28,784 nucleotides of DNA, taken from positions 1 through 28,784 of the forward strand of contig CAKPKI010000006.1 in NCBI GenBank assembly GCA_934167135.1, in the 5' to 3' direction. Each line of letters starts with the position of its first letter. Positions within the stretch are counted from its first letter, which is position 1. The position numbers and the translations under genes were made by a program. Origin of the DNA: an uncultured Clostridia bacterium (lineage in GTDB: Bacteria; Bacillota; Clostridia; TANB77; CAG-508). Shown here in pieces: positions 15,166 through 24,152 of the stretch. The notes below the pieces were generated by a model. That model had not been told where the DNA came from. It worked only from the letters and a program-made list of their open reading frames with translations, and ran no database searches.

Positions 15166-15435
15166 ATGGAAAATAAGATGATTGTAAAAATTGAAGAATA
15201 TTTAGACAAATTAAAAGAAAAGACAGTAAGAGTGAGTCAAACAGGATTTATGATGAATCAATTCTTTATTGAAAATATGATGTACAAAATTCAAAATGAT
15301 ACCCTAAATTTAAGAGATGAAACAAAAGAAGTATATTTATCATTAAATTTAAATCAAGCATATCAGATACAAATTGGAGAAAATAATATGATTTTGTTCT
15401 TAGATAATGATACAAAAGTACAATTAAGTTTATAA
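15166..15435 (+). CDS. Orphan small protein, 89 aa
   Basis: A small acidic/basic protein I do not recognise. The N-terminal half (MIVKIEEYLDKLKEKTVRVS) is probably helical, and the C-terminal part (EVYLSLNLNQAYQIQIGENN and MILFLDNDTKVQLSL) looks like a small beta sheet. There is no signal peptide, membrane segment or cysteine. AAAGAGG (15152-15158) stands before the ATG, an extended -10 promoter precedes it, and a near-ideal 15-base terminator follows directly. The gene is therefore a well-delimited single-gene unit, which supports it being real in spite of its size. No function is suggested. Confidence 0.7.
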   Translation: MENKMIVKIEEYLDKLKEKTVRVSQTGFMMNQFFIENMMYKIQNDTLNLRDETKEVYLSLNLNQAYQIQIGENNMILFLDNDTKVQLSL

Positions 15436-15439
15436 CTAA

Positions 15440-15480
15440 AAACTAAGATTTTCTGATATTTAGAAAATCTTAGTTTCTTT
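15440..15480. terminator. Bidirectional terminator between the 89-aa gene and the RHH gene
   Basis: A perfect 15-base stem, AAACTAAGATTTTCT (15440-15454) against AGAAAATCTTAGTTT (15462-15476), has a 7-base loop. T-rich tracts follow in both directions, and it lies between convergent genes. Confidence 0.9.
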
Positions 15481-15681
15481 CTAACTAATCTTATTATTTA
15501 AAATTTCTTTGTCAGTATCATCAAGATTATCTAAACTGAATTCGAGCAAAGAAATAATAGTTCTGTTAAAGGAAAGATTTTTTAAACTTGCCAAAGTTTG
15601 AACTTTTTCTATTATATCTTCTGGCAATCTTAAAGTTTTACTTATTCCGCTGTGATTTTTTGGTATTTTTAATTTATTCAT
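15481..15681 (-). CDS. Ribbon-helix-helix (CopG/Arc-type) DNA-binding protein
   Basis: A 66-aa protein with a short basic N-terminal arm, a beta-strand ISKTLRLP (residues 13-20) that would form the DNA-contacting ribbon in a dimer, then two helices: EDIIEKVQTLASLKN and SFNRTIISLLEFSLDNL. This order and the 'LRLPEDxxEKVxxLA...SFNRxI' pattern fit the Arc/CopG/MetJ ribbon-helix-helix fold. Such proteins are often toxin-antitoxin or copy-number regulators. No toxin gene adjoins it, so I call it only a small regulator. The ribosome binding site is AAGGAGG, read on the minus strand above 15681. The convergent terminator lies immediately after its stop. Confidence 0.78.
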   Translation of the reverse strand: MNKLKIPKNHSGISKTLRLPEDIIEKVQTLASLKNLSFNRTIISLLEFSLDNLDDTDKEILNNKIS

Positions 15682-15726
15682 AGTATTCCTCCTTGTGCAA
15701 CTATTTTACAATATAAAATAAAATAA

Positions 15727-15752
15727 ATATGCACCCAGTTGTAGGTGCATAT
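15727..15752. terminator. Terminator of the small multi-drug export gene
   Basis: ATATGCACC (15727-15735) and GGTGCATAT (15744-15752) form a 9-base perfect stem with an 8-base loop. In the minus direction it is followed by TTATTTTATTTTAT, so it terminates transcription from the gene ending at 15768, before the RHH gene. Confidence 0.85.
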
Positions 15753-15767
15753 ATTTTATATGTAAAG

Positions 15768-16322
15768 TTATTTTTTATGTATGAATATTGAGATTGCAAC
15801 AATTATTAATACTACTGCAATAATTGCTATAACTCCAGTCCAACCTAGAAGAGCTACAATTTTGCTTCCTAAAGACATTATAACTCCTGCTAAAATTACA
15901 CCAAGTGTAATTGCTGAAATACTAGTTTTAAAATCAAGATTTAAAAAACTTGCTGCCAGTGTTCCTGTCCAAGCTCCTGTACCTGGCAATGGAATTCCTA
16001 CAAATAGTAATAGTGCCCAAAAGATTCCACTATTACCAGCAGAGGCTTTTAACTTTTCTCCACCTTTTTCGCCTTTTTCTAAACACCAAGTAAAGAATTT
16101 TTTGGTTAGTTTTTTATCTTTCCCCCATTCAAGCACTTTTCGTGCAAATAAGTATATAAAAGGAACAGGAATCATATTTCCTATAATTGCAATTGGATAA
16201 TATAATGCAATATTTAACCCTAAGCTTTCTGCTATTGGTATGGCTCCTCTTAATTCTACTATTGGAACCATAGAAATTATAAACACTATTAGGTATTTTA
16301 CGATTAATGGTAAACTTGCCAT
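15768..16322 (-). CDS. COG2426-type small multi-drug export membrane protein
   Basis: A 184-aa polytopic membrane protein. After a first helix (VKYLIVFIISMVPIV) it has the family signature ELRGAIPIA (residues 23-31), then a second helix ending GNMIPVPFIYLFARKVLEW, a cytoplasmic charged loop KKLTKKFFTWCLEKGEKGGE, the re-entrant-like FVGIPLPGTGAWTG (typical of this family) and two more helices to the C-terminus. The family is annotated as putative small multi-drug export, but direct proof of drug transport is thin. The start is the ATG at 16322 because AAGGAGG (minus strand, 16335-16329) lies just upstream; a longer frame to 16379 has no such site and overlaps the promoter. It is a single-gene unit. 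Confidence 0.88.
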   Translation of the reverse strand: MASLPLIVKYLIVFIISMVPIVELRGAIPIAESLGLNIALYYPIAIIGNMIPVPFIYLFARKVLEWGKDKKLTKKFFTWCLEKGEKGGEKLKASAGNSGIFWALLLFVGIPLPGTGAWTGTLAASFLNLDFKTSISAITLGVILAGVIMSLGSKIVALLGWTGVIAIIAVVLIIVAISIFIHKK

Positions 16323-16351
16323 TGTTTTCCTCCTTAAATAAAATTTATTAT

Positions 16352-16379
16352 ATTTTACTATAACATATAAAAAAGTCAA
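16352..16379 (-). promoter_or_regulatory. Promoter of the small multi-drug export gene
   Basis: On the minus strand TTGACT (16379-16374) and TAAAAT (16357-16352) are separated by 16 bases. Both are five-of-six matches. It is divergent from the rpoB promoter at 16410-16439, only about 30 bases away. Confidence 0.6.
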
Positions 16380-16409
16380 GAAGTTAGAACAAAAATTGTC
16401 CGTAAATTA

Positions 16410-16439
16410 TTGACAAGACTACATATTTTATGTTATTAT
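16410..16439 (+). promoter_or_regulatory. Promoter of rpoB-rpoC
   Basis: TTGACA (16410-16415) and an extended -10, TGTTATTAT (16431-16439), have an 18-base gap between hexamers. Transcription should begin near 16446, giving a leader of about 230 bases before rpoB. No ribosomal-protein gene lies between, so rpoBC has its own promoter. Confidence 0.7.
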
Positions 16440-16444
16440 AAAGT

Positions 16445-16493
16445 ATGTATGACTTTACGATGATGGCTTTTTGTGCCATTTTTTAATGTAAAG
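16445..16493 (+). promoter_or_regulatory. Possible attenuator and 13-codon frame at the start of the rpoB leader
   Basis: CTTTAC (16453-16458) pairs with GTAAAG (16488-16493), enclosing a second hairpin ATGGC (16463-16467)/GCCAT (16475-16479) that is directly followed by TTTTTT. The inner hairpin plus the T run could terminate transcription after about 40 bases. A 13-codon frame from ATG 16445 to TAA 16486 spans it but has no ribosome binding site. The rest of the 16494-16674 leader holds no gene; AAGCAGA (16570-16576) can pair with TCTGCTT (16644-16650), close to the rpoB ribosome binding site. Confidence 0.4.
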
Positions 16494-16674
16494 AAAAAAT
16501 TTATTCACAATAGTTAAAAATTAGAAAAATAAGAATTATATATAAGAAAATAAGGAAAAAGAATTGTGGAAGCAGACAAAACTTAGAACTTTATGGAAAT
16601 ATATATTAAGAAGAGATTTTTCTAAATAAAATAAAATTTTAAATCTGCTTAATATTTTTTAAGGAGTGATTTGA

Positions 16675-19600
16675 TTGGATATCAAAGAAATTAAATTCGG
16701 AAGAACAACCCGTAAAGACTTTTCAAAAGTTGGAGACTACATAGAAATGCCAAACTTAATAAAAGTACAAAAAGATTCTTATGATTGGTTTCTAGAAGAA
16801 GGACTTGGAGATGTATTAAAAGACATTTCGCCAATAATAGACTATACAGGAAATTTAGTTCTAGAATTTTTCGATTATTACATGGAGGACAAAACAAAAT
16901 ACACTGAAGAAGAAGCAAAAGAAAGAGATGCAACATATTCTGCAAGATTACATGTAAAAGTAAGATTAATAAACCGTGAATCTGGAGAAATAAAAGAGCA
17001 AGAAATTTATTTAGGTGATTTTCCATTAATGACAGAAAGTGGAACATTCATAATAAATGGAGCTGAAAGAGTTGTAGTAAGCCAATTGGTTCGTTCACCA
17101 GGATGTTATTATGATGAAGTATTTGATACAAAAACAGGAAAGAAGACATACACATCAACAGTAATGCCATTAAGAGGGGCATGGATAGAATATGAAACAG
17201 ACGGAAATGACATATTCTGGGTGCGTGTTGATAGAACAAGAAAAATACCAATAACAACACTATTAAGAGCATTAGGGTTAATATCAGATGATCAAATAAG
17301 AGATTTATTTGGAGAAGAAACATTATTAGAAACAACAATTCAAAAAGACACAATAAAAACAGGAGAAGAAGCCCTAATAGAAATTTATAAAAAATTAAGA
17401 CCTGGAGAATTACCAACAGTAGAAGCCGCAAGAAGTTTATTTAATGGTTTATTCTTTGATAACAGAAGATATGACTTAGCAAAAGTAGGAAGATTCAAAT
17501 TCAACCAAAAACTAAGCATAGCAAACAGAATTAAAAATCAAATAGCATTTGAAGATATCATGGACAAAGAAACAGGAGAAGTATTTGTTACAGCTGGAGA
17601 AGTAATCACACCAGAAATTGCAGAAGATATTCAAAATGCTGGAATAAATATGGTAGATTTAAAAATTGGAGACAAAAAAGTTAGAGTAATAGGTAATGGA
17701 ATAGTAAATATCCACAAAGTATTACCAAATGTTGATTTAAGCAGTTTACACTTTAAAGAAGAAGTAAATTATGAAGTATTAAAAAATATAATAGAAAACA
17801 CATCAGAAGAGAACTTAGTTGAAACAATAAAAGAAAGATATGAAGAACTAGTTCCAAAACACATCACAACAGAAGACATAATAGCGTCAATAAACTATCT
17901 ATTAAATATGTACAATGGATTAGGAAAGAAAGACGATATAGACCATTTAGCAAACCGTAGAATAAGATGTGTTGGAGAATTATTACAAAATCAATTTAGA
18001 ATTGGTTTAACAAGACTTGAAAGAGTAGTTCGTGAAAGAATGACAATCCAAGATTTAGATGTTATAACACCACAAACATTAATAAACACAAAACCAATAA
18101 CATCATCAATAAGAGAATTCTTTGGAAGTTCACAATTATCACAATTCATGGACCAAACAAATCCACTTTCAGAACTAACACATAAAAGAAGAATTTCAGC
18201 ATTAGGACCTGGAGGACTTTCAAGAGAAAGAGCTGGATTCGAAGTACGTGATATTCACTATACACATTATGGTAGATTATGTCCAATAGAATCACCAGAA
18301 GGACCGAACATCGGATTAATATCAGCATTATCATCATTTGCAAGTATTAATGAATATGGATTTATCGAAACACCATATAGAAAAATAGATCCAGAAACAC
18401 ATAAAGTAACAGACATAGTAGAATATATGAGTGCAGATGTAGAAGACAATTACACAATTGCACAAGCATCTGAACCAATGACAGAAGAAGGACAATTTAT
18501 AAATAACCGTGTACGTGTTAGACGTAAAAACGAAATTATAGAAGTTGATAAAAACGAGGTTCAATATATAGATGTATCACCAAAACAATTAGTATCAATA
18601 GCTGCAGCAATGATACCATTCTTAGAGAATGATGATGCTAAAAGATCATTGATGGGATCAAACATGCAACGTCAAGCAGTACCATTAATGACATCAGAAG
18701 CTCCTATAATTGCAACAGGTATAGAATACAGAGCTGCAATGGACTCTGGAATATTAATATTAGCAGAAGATGACGGATATGTGCAAAAGGTTACAGGTGA
18801 CACCATTACAATGAAATATAACAATGGAAAAACAGTTGTACATAAATTGCGTAAATTCAAAAGAACAAATGGTGGAACATGTATAAACCAAAGACCTATA
18901 GTAAGAAAAGGTGAAATGGTTAAAAAAGGTGATGCCTTAGCAGATGGACCTGCAACAAAAGATGGAGAAATGGCATTAGGTAAAAACATGCTTGTTGCAT
19001 TCTCTACATGGGAAGGTTACAATTACGAGGATGCTATTCTTTTAAATGAAAGACTAGTACAAGAAGATGTATTTACATCAATTCATATTGAAGAATATGA
19101 TTGTGAATGCCGTGATACAAAATTAGGTGCAGAAGAAATCACAAAAGATATTCCAAATGTTGGTGATGATGCATTAAAAGATTTAGATGAAAACGGAATT
19201 ATAAGAATTGGTGCAGAAGTAAGACCAGGAGACATCTTAGTTGGTAAAGTAACTCCAAAAGGAGAAACAGAACTAACAGCAGAAGAAAGATTGCTTCGTG
19301 CTATATTTGGAGAAAAAGCTAGGGAAGTAAGAGATACATCACTTCGTGTACCACATGGAGAAGCTGGAACAATAGTTGATGTAAAAATCTTTACAAGAGA
19401 CAATTCAGAAGAATTAGGCCCTGGAGTAAATCAAGTGATTAGATGTTATATTGCTACAAAGAGAAAAATATCAGTTGGAGATAAAATGGCTGGACGTCAT
19501 GGTAACAAAGGTGTTATCTCAAGAATATTACCACAAGAAGACATGCCATTCTTACCAGATGGAACACCTATAGATATCTTATTAAATCCATTAGGTATCC

Positions 19601-20409
19601 CATCACGTATGAACTTAGGACAAATTCTAGAAGTTCATTTAGGTGCTGCTGCAAGAGCATTAGGATACAAAATATCAACACCAGTATTTGATGGTGCTTC
19701 AGAACCTGAAATAGAAGAATTATTAAAAGAAGCTGGATTAACACCAGATGGTAAACAAGTTTTATATGATGGTAGAACAGGTGATCCATTTGCAAGTCCA
19801 ATAACCGTTGGGGTTATGTACATGTTAAAATTACATCACTTAGTTGATGATAAAATACATGCTCGTTCAACTGGACCATACTCATTAGTAACACAACAAC
19901 CACTTGGAGGTAAAGCTCAATTTGGTGGACAGCGTTTTGGAGAGATGGAAGTTTGGGCACTAGAAGCATATGGTGCTGCATACACATTACAAGAAATCTT
20001 AACAGTAAAATCAGATGATACTGTAGGACGTGTTAAAGCATATGAAGCAATTGTTAAAGGTGAAAATATCCCTGAACCAGGAGTTCCAGAAAGCTTTAAG
20101 GTATTAGTAAAAGAATTGCAAGCATTAGGATTAGATATAAAATTATATTCTGATGCAAATGAAGAACTAGAATTAAAAGAAAATATTGAAGATGGAATAG
20201 ATTATGAAGAAACATCTAATGGAAAACCTTTAACAGAAGATGATGTTTTGATACATGAAGATATAGAAGATGGATATTCTGAAGAAATGGTTGATGACGA
20301 AGATAGTGATGAACTATTTGATGCAGATGATTTAGATGATGATGAAAGCATTTTTGATAGTGATTTAGCTAATGATAATCTTGATAATGATGAAGATATT
20401 ATTGAGTAA
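16675..20409 (+). CDS. rpoB: DNA-directed RNA polymerase subunit beta
   Basis: A 1244-aa catalytic subunit of RNA polymerase. The rifampicin-pocket segment GSSQLSQFMDQTNPLSELTH and following residues is wild type at the usual resistance positions: Asp493, His503 and Ser508 correspond to E. coli 516, 526 and 531. Further signatures are SPEGPNIGLI, MGSNMQRQAVP, WEGYNYEDAI, the KxxxGDKMAGRHGNKG block and GGKAQFGGQRFGEMEVWALEAYGA near the C-terminus. It starts at TTG 16675, eight bases after AAGGAG (16661-16666); no in-frame ATG precedes it. The last 65 residues are a highly acidic, Asp-rich tail without family conservation. A long leader with possible attenuation precedes it, and a 167-base structured spacer separates it from rpoC. 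Confidence 0.98.
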   Translation: MDIKEIKFGRTTRKDFSKVGDYIEMPNLIKVQKDSYDWFLEEGLGDVLKDISPIIDYTGNLVLEFFDYYMEDKTKYTEEEAKERDATYSARLHVKVRLINRESGEIKEQEIYLGDFPLMTESGTFIINGAERVVVSQLVRSPGCYYDEVFDTKTGKKTYTSTVMPLRGAWIEYETDGNDIFWVRVDRTRKIPITTLLRALGLISDDQIRDLFGEETLLETTIQKDTIKTGEEALIEIYKKLRPGELPTVEAARSLFNGLFFDNRRYDLAKVGRFKFNQKLSIANRIKNQIAFEDIMDKETGEVFVTAGEVITPEIAEDIQNAGINMVDLKIGDKKVRVIGNGIVNIHKVLPNVDLSSLHFKEEVNYEVLKNIIENTSEENLVETIKERYEELVPKHITTEDIIASINYLLNMYNGLGKKDDIDHLANRRIRCVGELLQNQFRIGLTRLERVVRERMTIQDLDVITPQTLINTKPITSSIREFFGSSQLSQFMDQTNPLSELTHKRRISALGPGGLSRERAGFEVRDIHYTHYGRLCPIESPEGPNIGLISALSSFASINEYGFIETPYRKIDPETHKVTDIVEYMSADVEDNYTIAQASEPMTEEGQFINNRVRVRRKNEIIEVDKNEVQYIDVSPKQLVSIAAAMIPFLENDDAKRSLMGSNMQRQAVPLMTSEAPIIATGIEYRAAMDSGILILAEDDGYVQKVTGDTITMKYNNGKTVVHKLRKFKRTNGGTCINQRPIVRKGEMVKKGDALADGPATKDGEMALGKNMLVAFSTWEGYNYEDAILLNERLVQEDVFTSIHIEEYDCECRDTKLGAEEITKDIPNVGDDALKDLDENGIIRIGAEVRPGDILVGKVTPKGETELTAEERLLRAIFGEKAREVRDTSLRVPHGEAGTIVDVKIFTRDNSEELGPGVNQVIRCYIATKRKISVGDKMAGRHGNKGVISRILPQEDMPFLPDGTPIDILLNPLGIPSRMNLGQILEVHLGAAARALGYKISTPVFDGASEPEIEELLKEAGLTPDGKQVLYDGRTGDPFASPITVGVMYMLKLHHLVDDKIHARSTGPYSLVTQQPLGGKAQFGGQRFGEMEVWALEAYGAAYTLQEILTVKSDDTVGRVKAYEAIVKGENIPEPGVPESFKVLVKELQALGLDIKLYSDANEELELKENIEDGIDYEETSNGKPLTEDDVLIHEDIEDGYSEEMVDDEDSDELFDADDLDDDESIFDSDLANDNLDNDEDIIE

Positions 20410-20423
20410 AATGAATTAAATCT

Positions 20424-20543
20424 GGCATTTCATGTCGTTAATTCAAAAGTAAAGTTAATTAAATAAAATTTCAAAAAGCGATAAGAGGCGACAGTAAAAT
20501 TTGCAAGAGCGGTGGATAGCCTCTTGAGCTGTTCTGAAATGCC
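20424..20543 (+). ncRNA. Putative structured RNA element in the rpoB-rpoC spacer
   Basis: The 167-base gap holds a long-range perfect stem, GGCATTTCA (20424-20432) with TGAAATGCC (20535-20543). Inside it AAGAGGC (20483-20489) pairs perfectly with GCCTCTT (20519-20525). Two further possibilities cross that stem: TGTCG (20433-20437) with CGACA (20489-20493), or ACAG (20491-20494) with CTGT (20529-20532), which would make a pseudoknot. The outer stem ends 13 bases before the rpoC ribosome binding site AAGGGAG (20557-20563). The bases are less A+T-rich than most spacers in the window. I match it to no known riboswitch or ribozyme. A cis-element controlling rpoC translation or processing of the message is the natural guess. 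Confidence 0.45.
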
Positions 20544-20576
20544 CAAAAATTTAGAGAAGGGAGACATCTAATAAAG

Positions 20577-23500
20577 ATGGATGAATTAGAAGTATTCAAC
20601 AAAATAAAAATAGGAATTGCATCAGATGAAAAAATAAGAGAGTGGTCAAAAGGTGAAGTAAAAAAGCCAGAAACAATAAATTATAGAACATTAAAACCTG
20701 AAAAAGATGGTCTATTTTGTGAAAAAATATTTGGACCAACAAAAGACTGGGAATGTCACTGTGGAAAATATAAAAGAGTAAGATATAAAGGAATAGTTTG
20801 TGATAGATGTGGTGTTGAAGTTACAAAATCAAAAGTAAGAAGAGAAAGAATGGGACATATTGAACTTGCTGCACCAGTTGCACATATTTGGTATTTTAAG
20901 GGAATTCCAAGTAGAATTGCATTAATGTTAGATATATCACCAAGAAATCTAGAAAAAGTAATTTATTTTGCTTCATATGTAGTAACAGATAAAGGAACAT
21001 CTGGACTAGAAAAATGTCAAGTATTAAATGAAAAAGAATACCATGAAGCAGAAGAAAAATATGGTAGAAAATCATTTAAAGCAGAAATGGGAGCAGAAGC
21101 AATAAGAAAATTATTAGAACAAGTAGATTTAGACAAATTATCAGCAGAGATAGAAAAAGACTTAGAATCAGCAAGTGAACAAAGAAAAGCAAAATTAATA
21201 AAAAGATTAGACACAGTAGAAGCATTTAGAAAATCTGGAAACAGACCTGAATGGATGGTAATGAATGTTGTACCAGTAATCCCACCAGATTTAAGACCTA
21301 TGGTACAGTTAGACGGTGGTAGATTTGCAACATCAGACTTAAACGACTTATATAGAAGAGTAATAAACAGAAATAACAGATTAAAGAGATTACTTGAACT
21401 TGGAGCACCAGAAATCATTGTAAGAAATGAAAAAAGAATGTTACAAGAATCAGTAGATGCTTTAATTGATAACTCAAGAAGAGGAAGACCTGTTACAGGA
21501 GCTGGTAACAGACCACTTAAATCTTTATCAGACTTATTAAAAGGAAAACAAGGTAGATTCCGTCAAAACCTATTAGGAAAACGTGTTGACTATTCAGGAC
21601 GTTCAGTAATCGTAGTAGGACCAGAATTAAAAATCTATCAATGTGGTCTTCCAAAAGAAATGGCTATAGAATTATTTAAACCATTTGTAATGAAAGAATT
21701 AGTTGAAAGACATTTAGCACACAATATAAAAAGTGCAAAAAGAATGGTAGAAAGATTAAGCCCAGAAGTATGGGAAATCCTTGAAAAAGTAATCAAAGAT
21801 CACCCAGTAATGTTAAACCGTGCCCCTACACTACACAGACTTGGTATTCAAGCATTTGAACCAGTATTAGTAGAAGGTAGAGCAATCAAGTTACATGCAT
21901 TAGTATGTGAGGCATTCAATGCTGACTTTGACGGTGACCAGATGGCTGTTCACTTACCATTAACACCAGAAGCACAAGCAGAATCAAGATATTTAATGCT
22001 TGCAACAAATAACTTATTAAAACCACAAGATGGTAAGCCAGTAGCTGTACCAAGACTAGACATGATTTTAGGAAGTTATTATTTAACAATGACATTAGAT
22101 GGAGAATTAGGAGAAGGAAAATACTTCAAAGACCCTGATGAAGCATTAATGGCATTCCAAAATAAAGCAGTTTCAATACATGCAAAAATCTTTGTAAGAG
22201 TAACTAAAGAAATTGATGGTGAAATGAAATCAAAGAAAATTGAAACAAGTGTTGGTAGAATAATATTTAATCAAGGAATACCACAAGATTTAGGATTTGT
22301 AGATAGAAATGAAGATCCATTCCAATATGAAATAAACTTCCTTGTAATGAAAAAAACAATGGGAACAATTATTGAAAGAGTAATTGATAAACATGGATTA
22401 ACAGAATCAGCAGAAGTAATAGATTATATAAAAGCATTAGGATTCAAATATTCTACATTAGCTGGTATAACATTCTCACTTGCAGATGTCGAGGTACCTG
22501 CATCAAAGAAAGACATATTAGCAGAAGCTGATAAACAAGTAGAAAAAGTTAGAAATCAATATAGAAGAGGTCTAATAACAGATGATGAAAGATATCAATC
22601 AGTTGTAGGAATTTGGGAAAAAGCAACAAATGATGTAAGTAAAGCAATGGAAGAAAACTTTGGAGACTTAAACCCAATATACATGATGGTTAAATCTGGA
22701 GCCCGTGGTAACATGAACCAGTTAAGACAAATTGCAGGTATGCGTGGACTTATGGCAAGTACTACAGGTAAAGCCGTTGAAGTTCCAATTAAATCATGTT
22801 TTGGTGAAGGATTAGATGCCTTAGAATACTTCATATCATCACATGGTGCTCGTAAAGGACTTTCTGATACAGCTTTAAGAACAGCCGATTCAGGATATTT
22901 AACAAGAAGATTAGTTGATGTATCACAAGATATAATTGTTAGAGAACATGATTGTGAAACAAATGAAGGACTAATGTTAGAAGATATTAAAGATGGAAAT
23001 CAAATAGTAGAAAAATTAGAAGAAAGACTAGAAGGAAGATATCCATTAAATGATATAACAAATCCTGAAACAGGAGAATTAATTGTAGATAAAGATACAA
23101 TGATAAATAAAGAAATAGCAAAACAAATAGTTGCAGCAGGATATACACAAGTATTTGTGCGTTCTGTAATTGGATGTAGAAGTAAACATGGTGTATGTCA
23201 AAAATGCTATGGTATGGGATTAGCAAGAAGAGAATTAGTATCAATAGGAGAATCTGTTGGTATTATAGCTGCTCAATCAATTGGTGAACCTGGTACACAG
23301 TTAACCATGAGAACAATTCACTCTGGTGGTGTTGCTGGTGTAGCAGATATCACTCAAGGTCTTCCTAGAGTAGAAGAAATATTTGAAGCTAGAAAACCAA
23401 AGGGTGTTGCGGTAATTACAGAAATTGATGGTAAAGTTAAAATTTCTGAAACTAAGAAGAAATTAGAAATAATTGTAACTTCTAGTGATGATTCAAGAAC

Positions 23501-24128
23501 ATACACAATACCATTTGGATCAAAATTAAAAGTTAGAGATGGAGACGAAGTAAAAGCTGCACAACCACTTATAGAAGGTTCAATAAACCCAGCTGAAATT
23601 TTAGCAATAAAAGGACCAGAAGGTGTTTATGAATATGTAATTTCTGAAATCCAAAAAGCATATAGAAGCCAAGGTGTTGATATCAATGATAAACATGTTG
23701 AAGTAATAGCTAGACAAATGCTTAGAAAGATTAGAGTTGACGATGGTGGAGATACAGATATGTTCCCAGGTTCTCTAGTAGATATGTATGAATTTGAAGA
23801 CAAAAACAAAGAAGCAATTGCAGAAGGAAGGCGCCCAGCAACAGGTAAGAGAGCATTACTTGGAATAACTAAAGCTTCACTTGCTACAGATAGCTTCTTA
23901 TCAGCAGCATCATTCCAAGAGACAACAAGAGTATTAACAGAAGCAGCAATCAAAGGAAAAGAAGACCACTTATTAGGATTAAAAGAAAATGTAATAATTG
24001 GTAAACTTATTCCAGCTGGTACTGGTATGAAGAGATATCAAGATGTTGGTATTAAGGTTGAAGGTGAAGATGAGGCAACAGTAGCTGATAGTACAACTGA
24101 ACCTGAAGAAGTACAAGAAGCAGAATAA
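20577..24128 (+). CDS. rpoC: DNA-directed RNA polymerase subunit beta'
   Basis: The 1183-aa beta-prime subunit. The N-terminal zinc site is complete (Cys60, Cys62, Cys75, Cys78 in ECHCGKYKRVRYKGIVCDRC). The magnesium-binding catalytic loop NADFDGD spans 448-454 (Asp450, 452, 454). The bridge-helix and trigger-loop regions are present, including AQSIGEPGTQLTMRTIHSGG, and the second zinc site uses the cysteines of EHDCETN and VIGCRSKHGVCQKCYG. Length is that of Bacillota RpoC without large lineage insertions. The ATG at 20577 has AAGGGAG 13 bases upstream, a rather long spacing, perhaps because of the structured spacer. A strong terminator follows directly, so rpoBC is a two-gene operon. Confidence 0.98.
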   Translation: MDELEVFNKIKIGIASDEKIREWSKGEVKKPETINYRTLKPEKDGLFCEKIFGPTKDWECHCGKYKRVRYKGIVCDRCGVEVTKSKVRRERMGHIELAAPVAHIWYFKGIPSRIALMLDISPRNLEKVIYFASYVVTDKGTSGLEKCQVLNEKEYHEAEEKYGRKSFKAEMGAEAIRKLLEQVDLDKLSAEIEKDLESASEQRKAKLIKRLDTVEAFRKSGNRPEWMVMNVVPVIPPDLRPMVQLDGGRFATSDLNDLYRRVINRNNRLKRLLELGAPEIIVRNEKRMLQESVDALIDNSRRGRPVTGAGNRPLKSLSDLLKGKQGRFRQNLLGKRVDYSGRSVIVVGPELKIYQCGLPKEMAIELFKPFVMKELVERHLAHNIKSAKRMVERLSPEVWEILEKVIKDHPVMLNRAPTLHRLGIQAFEPVLVEGRAIKLHALVCEAFNADFDGDQMAVHLPLTPEAQAESRYLMLATNNLLKPQDGKPVAVPRLDMILGSYYLTMTLDGELGEGKYFKDPDEALMAFQNKAVSIHAKIFVRVTKEIDGEMKSKKIETSVGRIIFNQGIPQDLGFVDRNEDPFQYEINFLVMKKTMGTIIERVIDKHGLTESAEVIDYIKALGFKYSTLAGITFSLADVEVPASKKDILAEADKQVEKVRNQYRRGLITDDERYQSVVGIWEKATNDVSKAMEENFGDLNPIYMMVKSGARGNMNQLRQIAGMRGLMASTTGKAVEVPIKSCFGEGLDALEYFISSHGARKGLSDTALRTADSGYLTRRLVDVSQDIIVREHDCETNEGLMLEDIKDGNQIVEKLEERLEGRYPLNDITNPETGELIVDKDTMINKEIAKQIVAAGYTQVFVRSVIGCRSKHGVCQKCYGMGLARRELVSIGESVGIIAAQSIGEPGTQLTMRTIHSGGVAGVADITQGLPRVEEIFEARKPKGVAVITEIDGKVKISETKKKLEIIVTSSDDSRTYTIPFGSKLKVRDGDEVKAAQPLIEGSINPAEILAIKGPEGVYEYVISEIQKAYRSQGVDINDKHVEVIARQMLRKIRVDDGGDTDMFPGSLVDMYEFEDKNKEAIAEGRRPATGKRALLGITKASLATDSFLSAASFQETTRVLTEAAIKGKEDHLLGLKENVIIGKLIPAGTGMKRYQDVGIKVEGEDEATVADSTTEPEEVQEAE

Positions 24129-24152
24129 TTTATAGATTTTAATAGTTAGTTG

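Noticed and set aside
15116..15181. Short frame from ATG 15116 overlapping the promoter of the 89-aa gene
   Set aside because: Its ribosome binding site is only three bases from the ATG, and it runs through the extended -10 element.
16445..16486. 13-codon frame in the rpoB leader as a true leader peptide
   Set aside because: It would begin at the predicted transcription start with no ribosome binding site. I keep the hairpin as a feature but do not call the peptide a gene.
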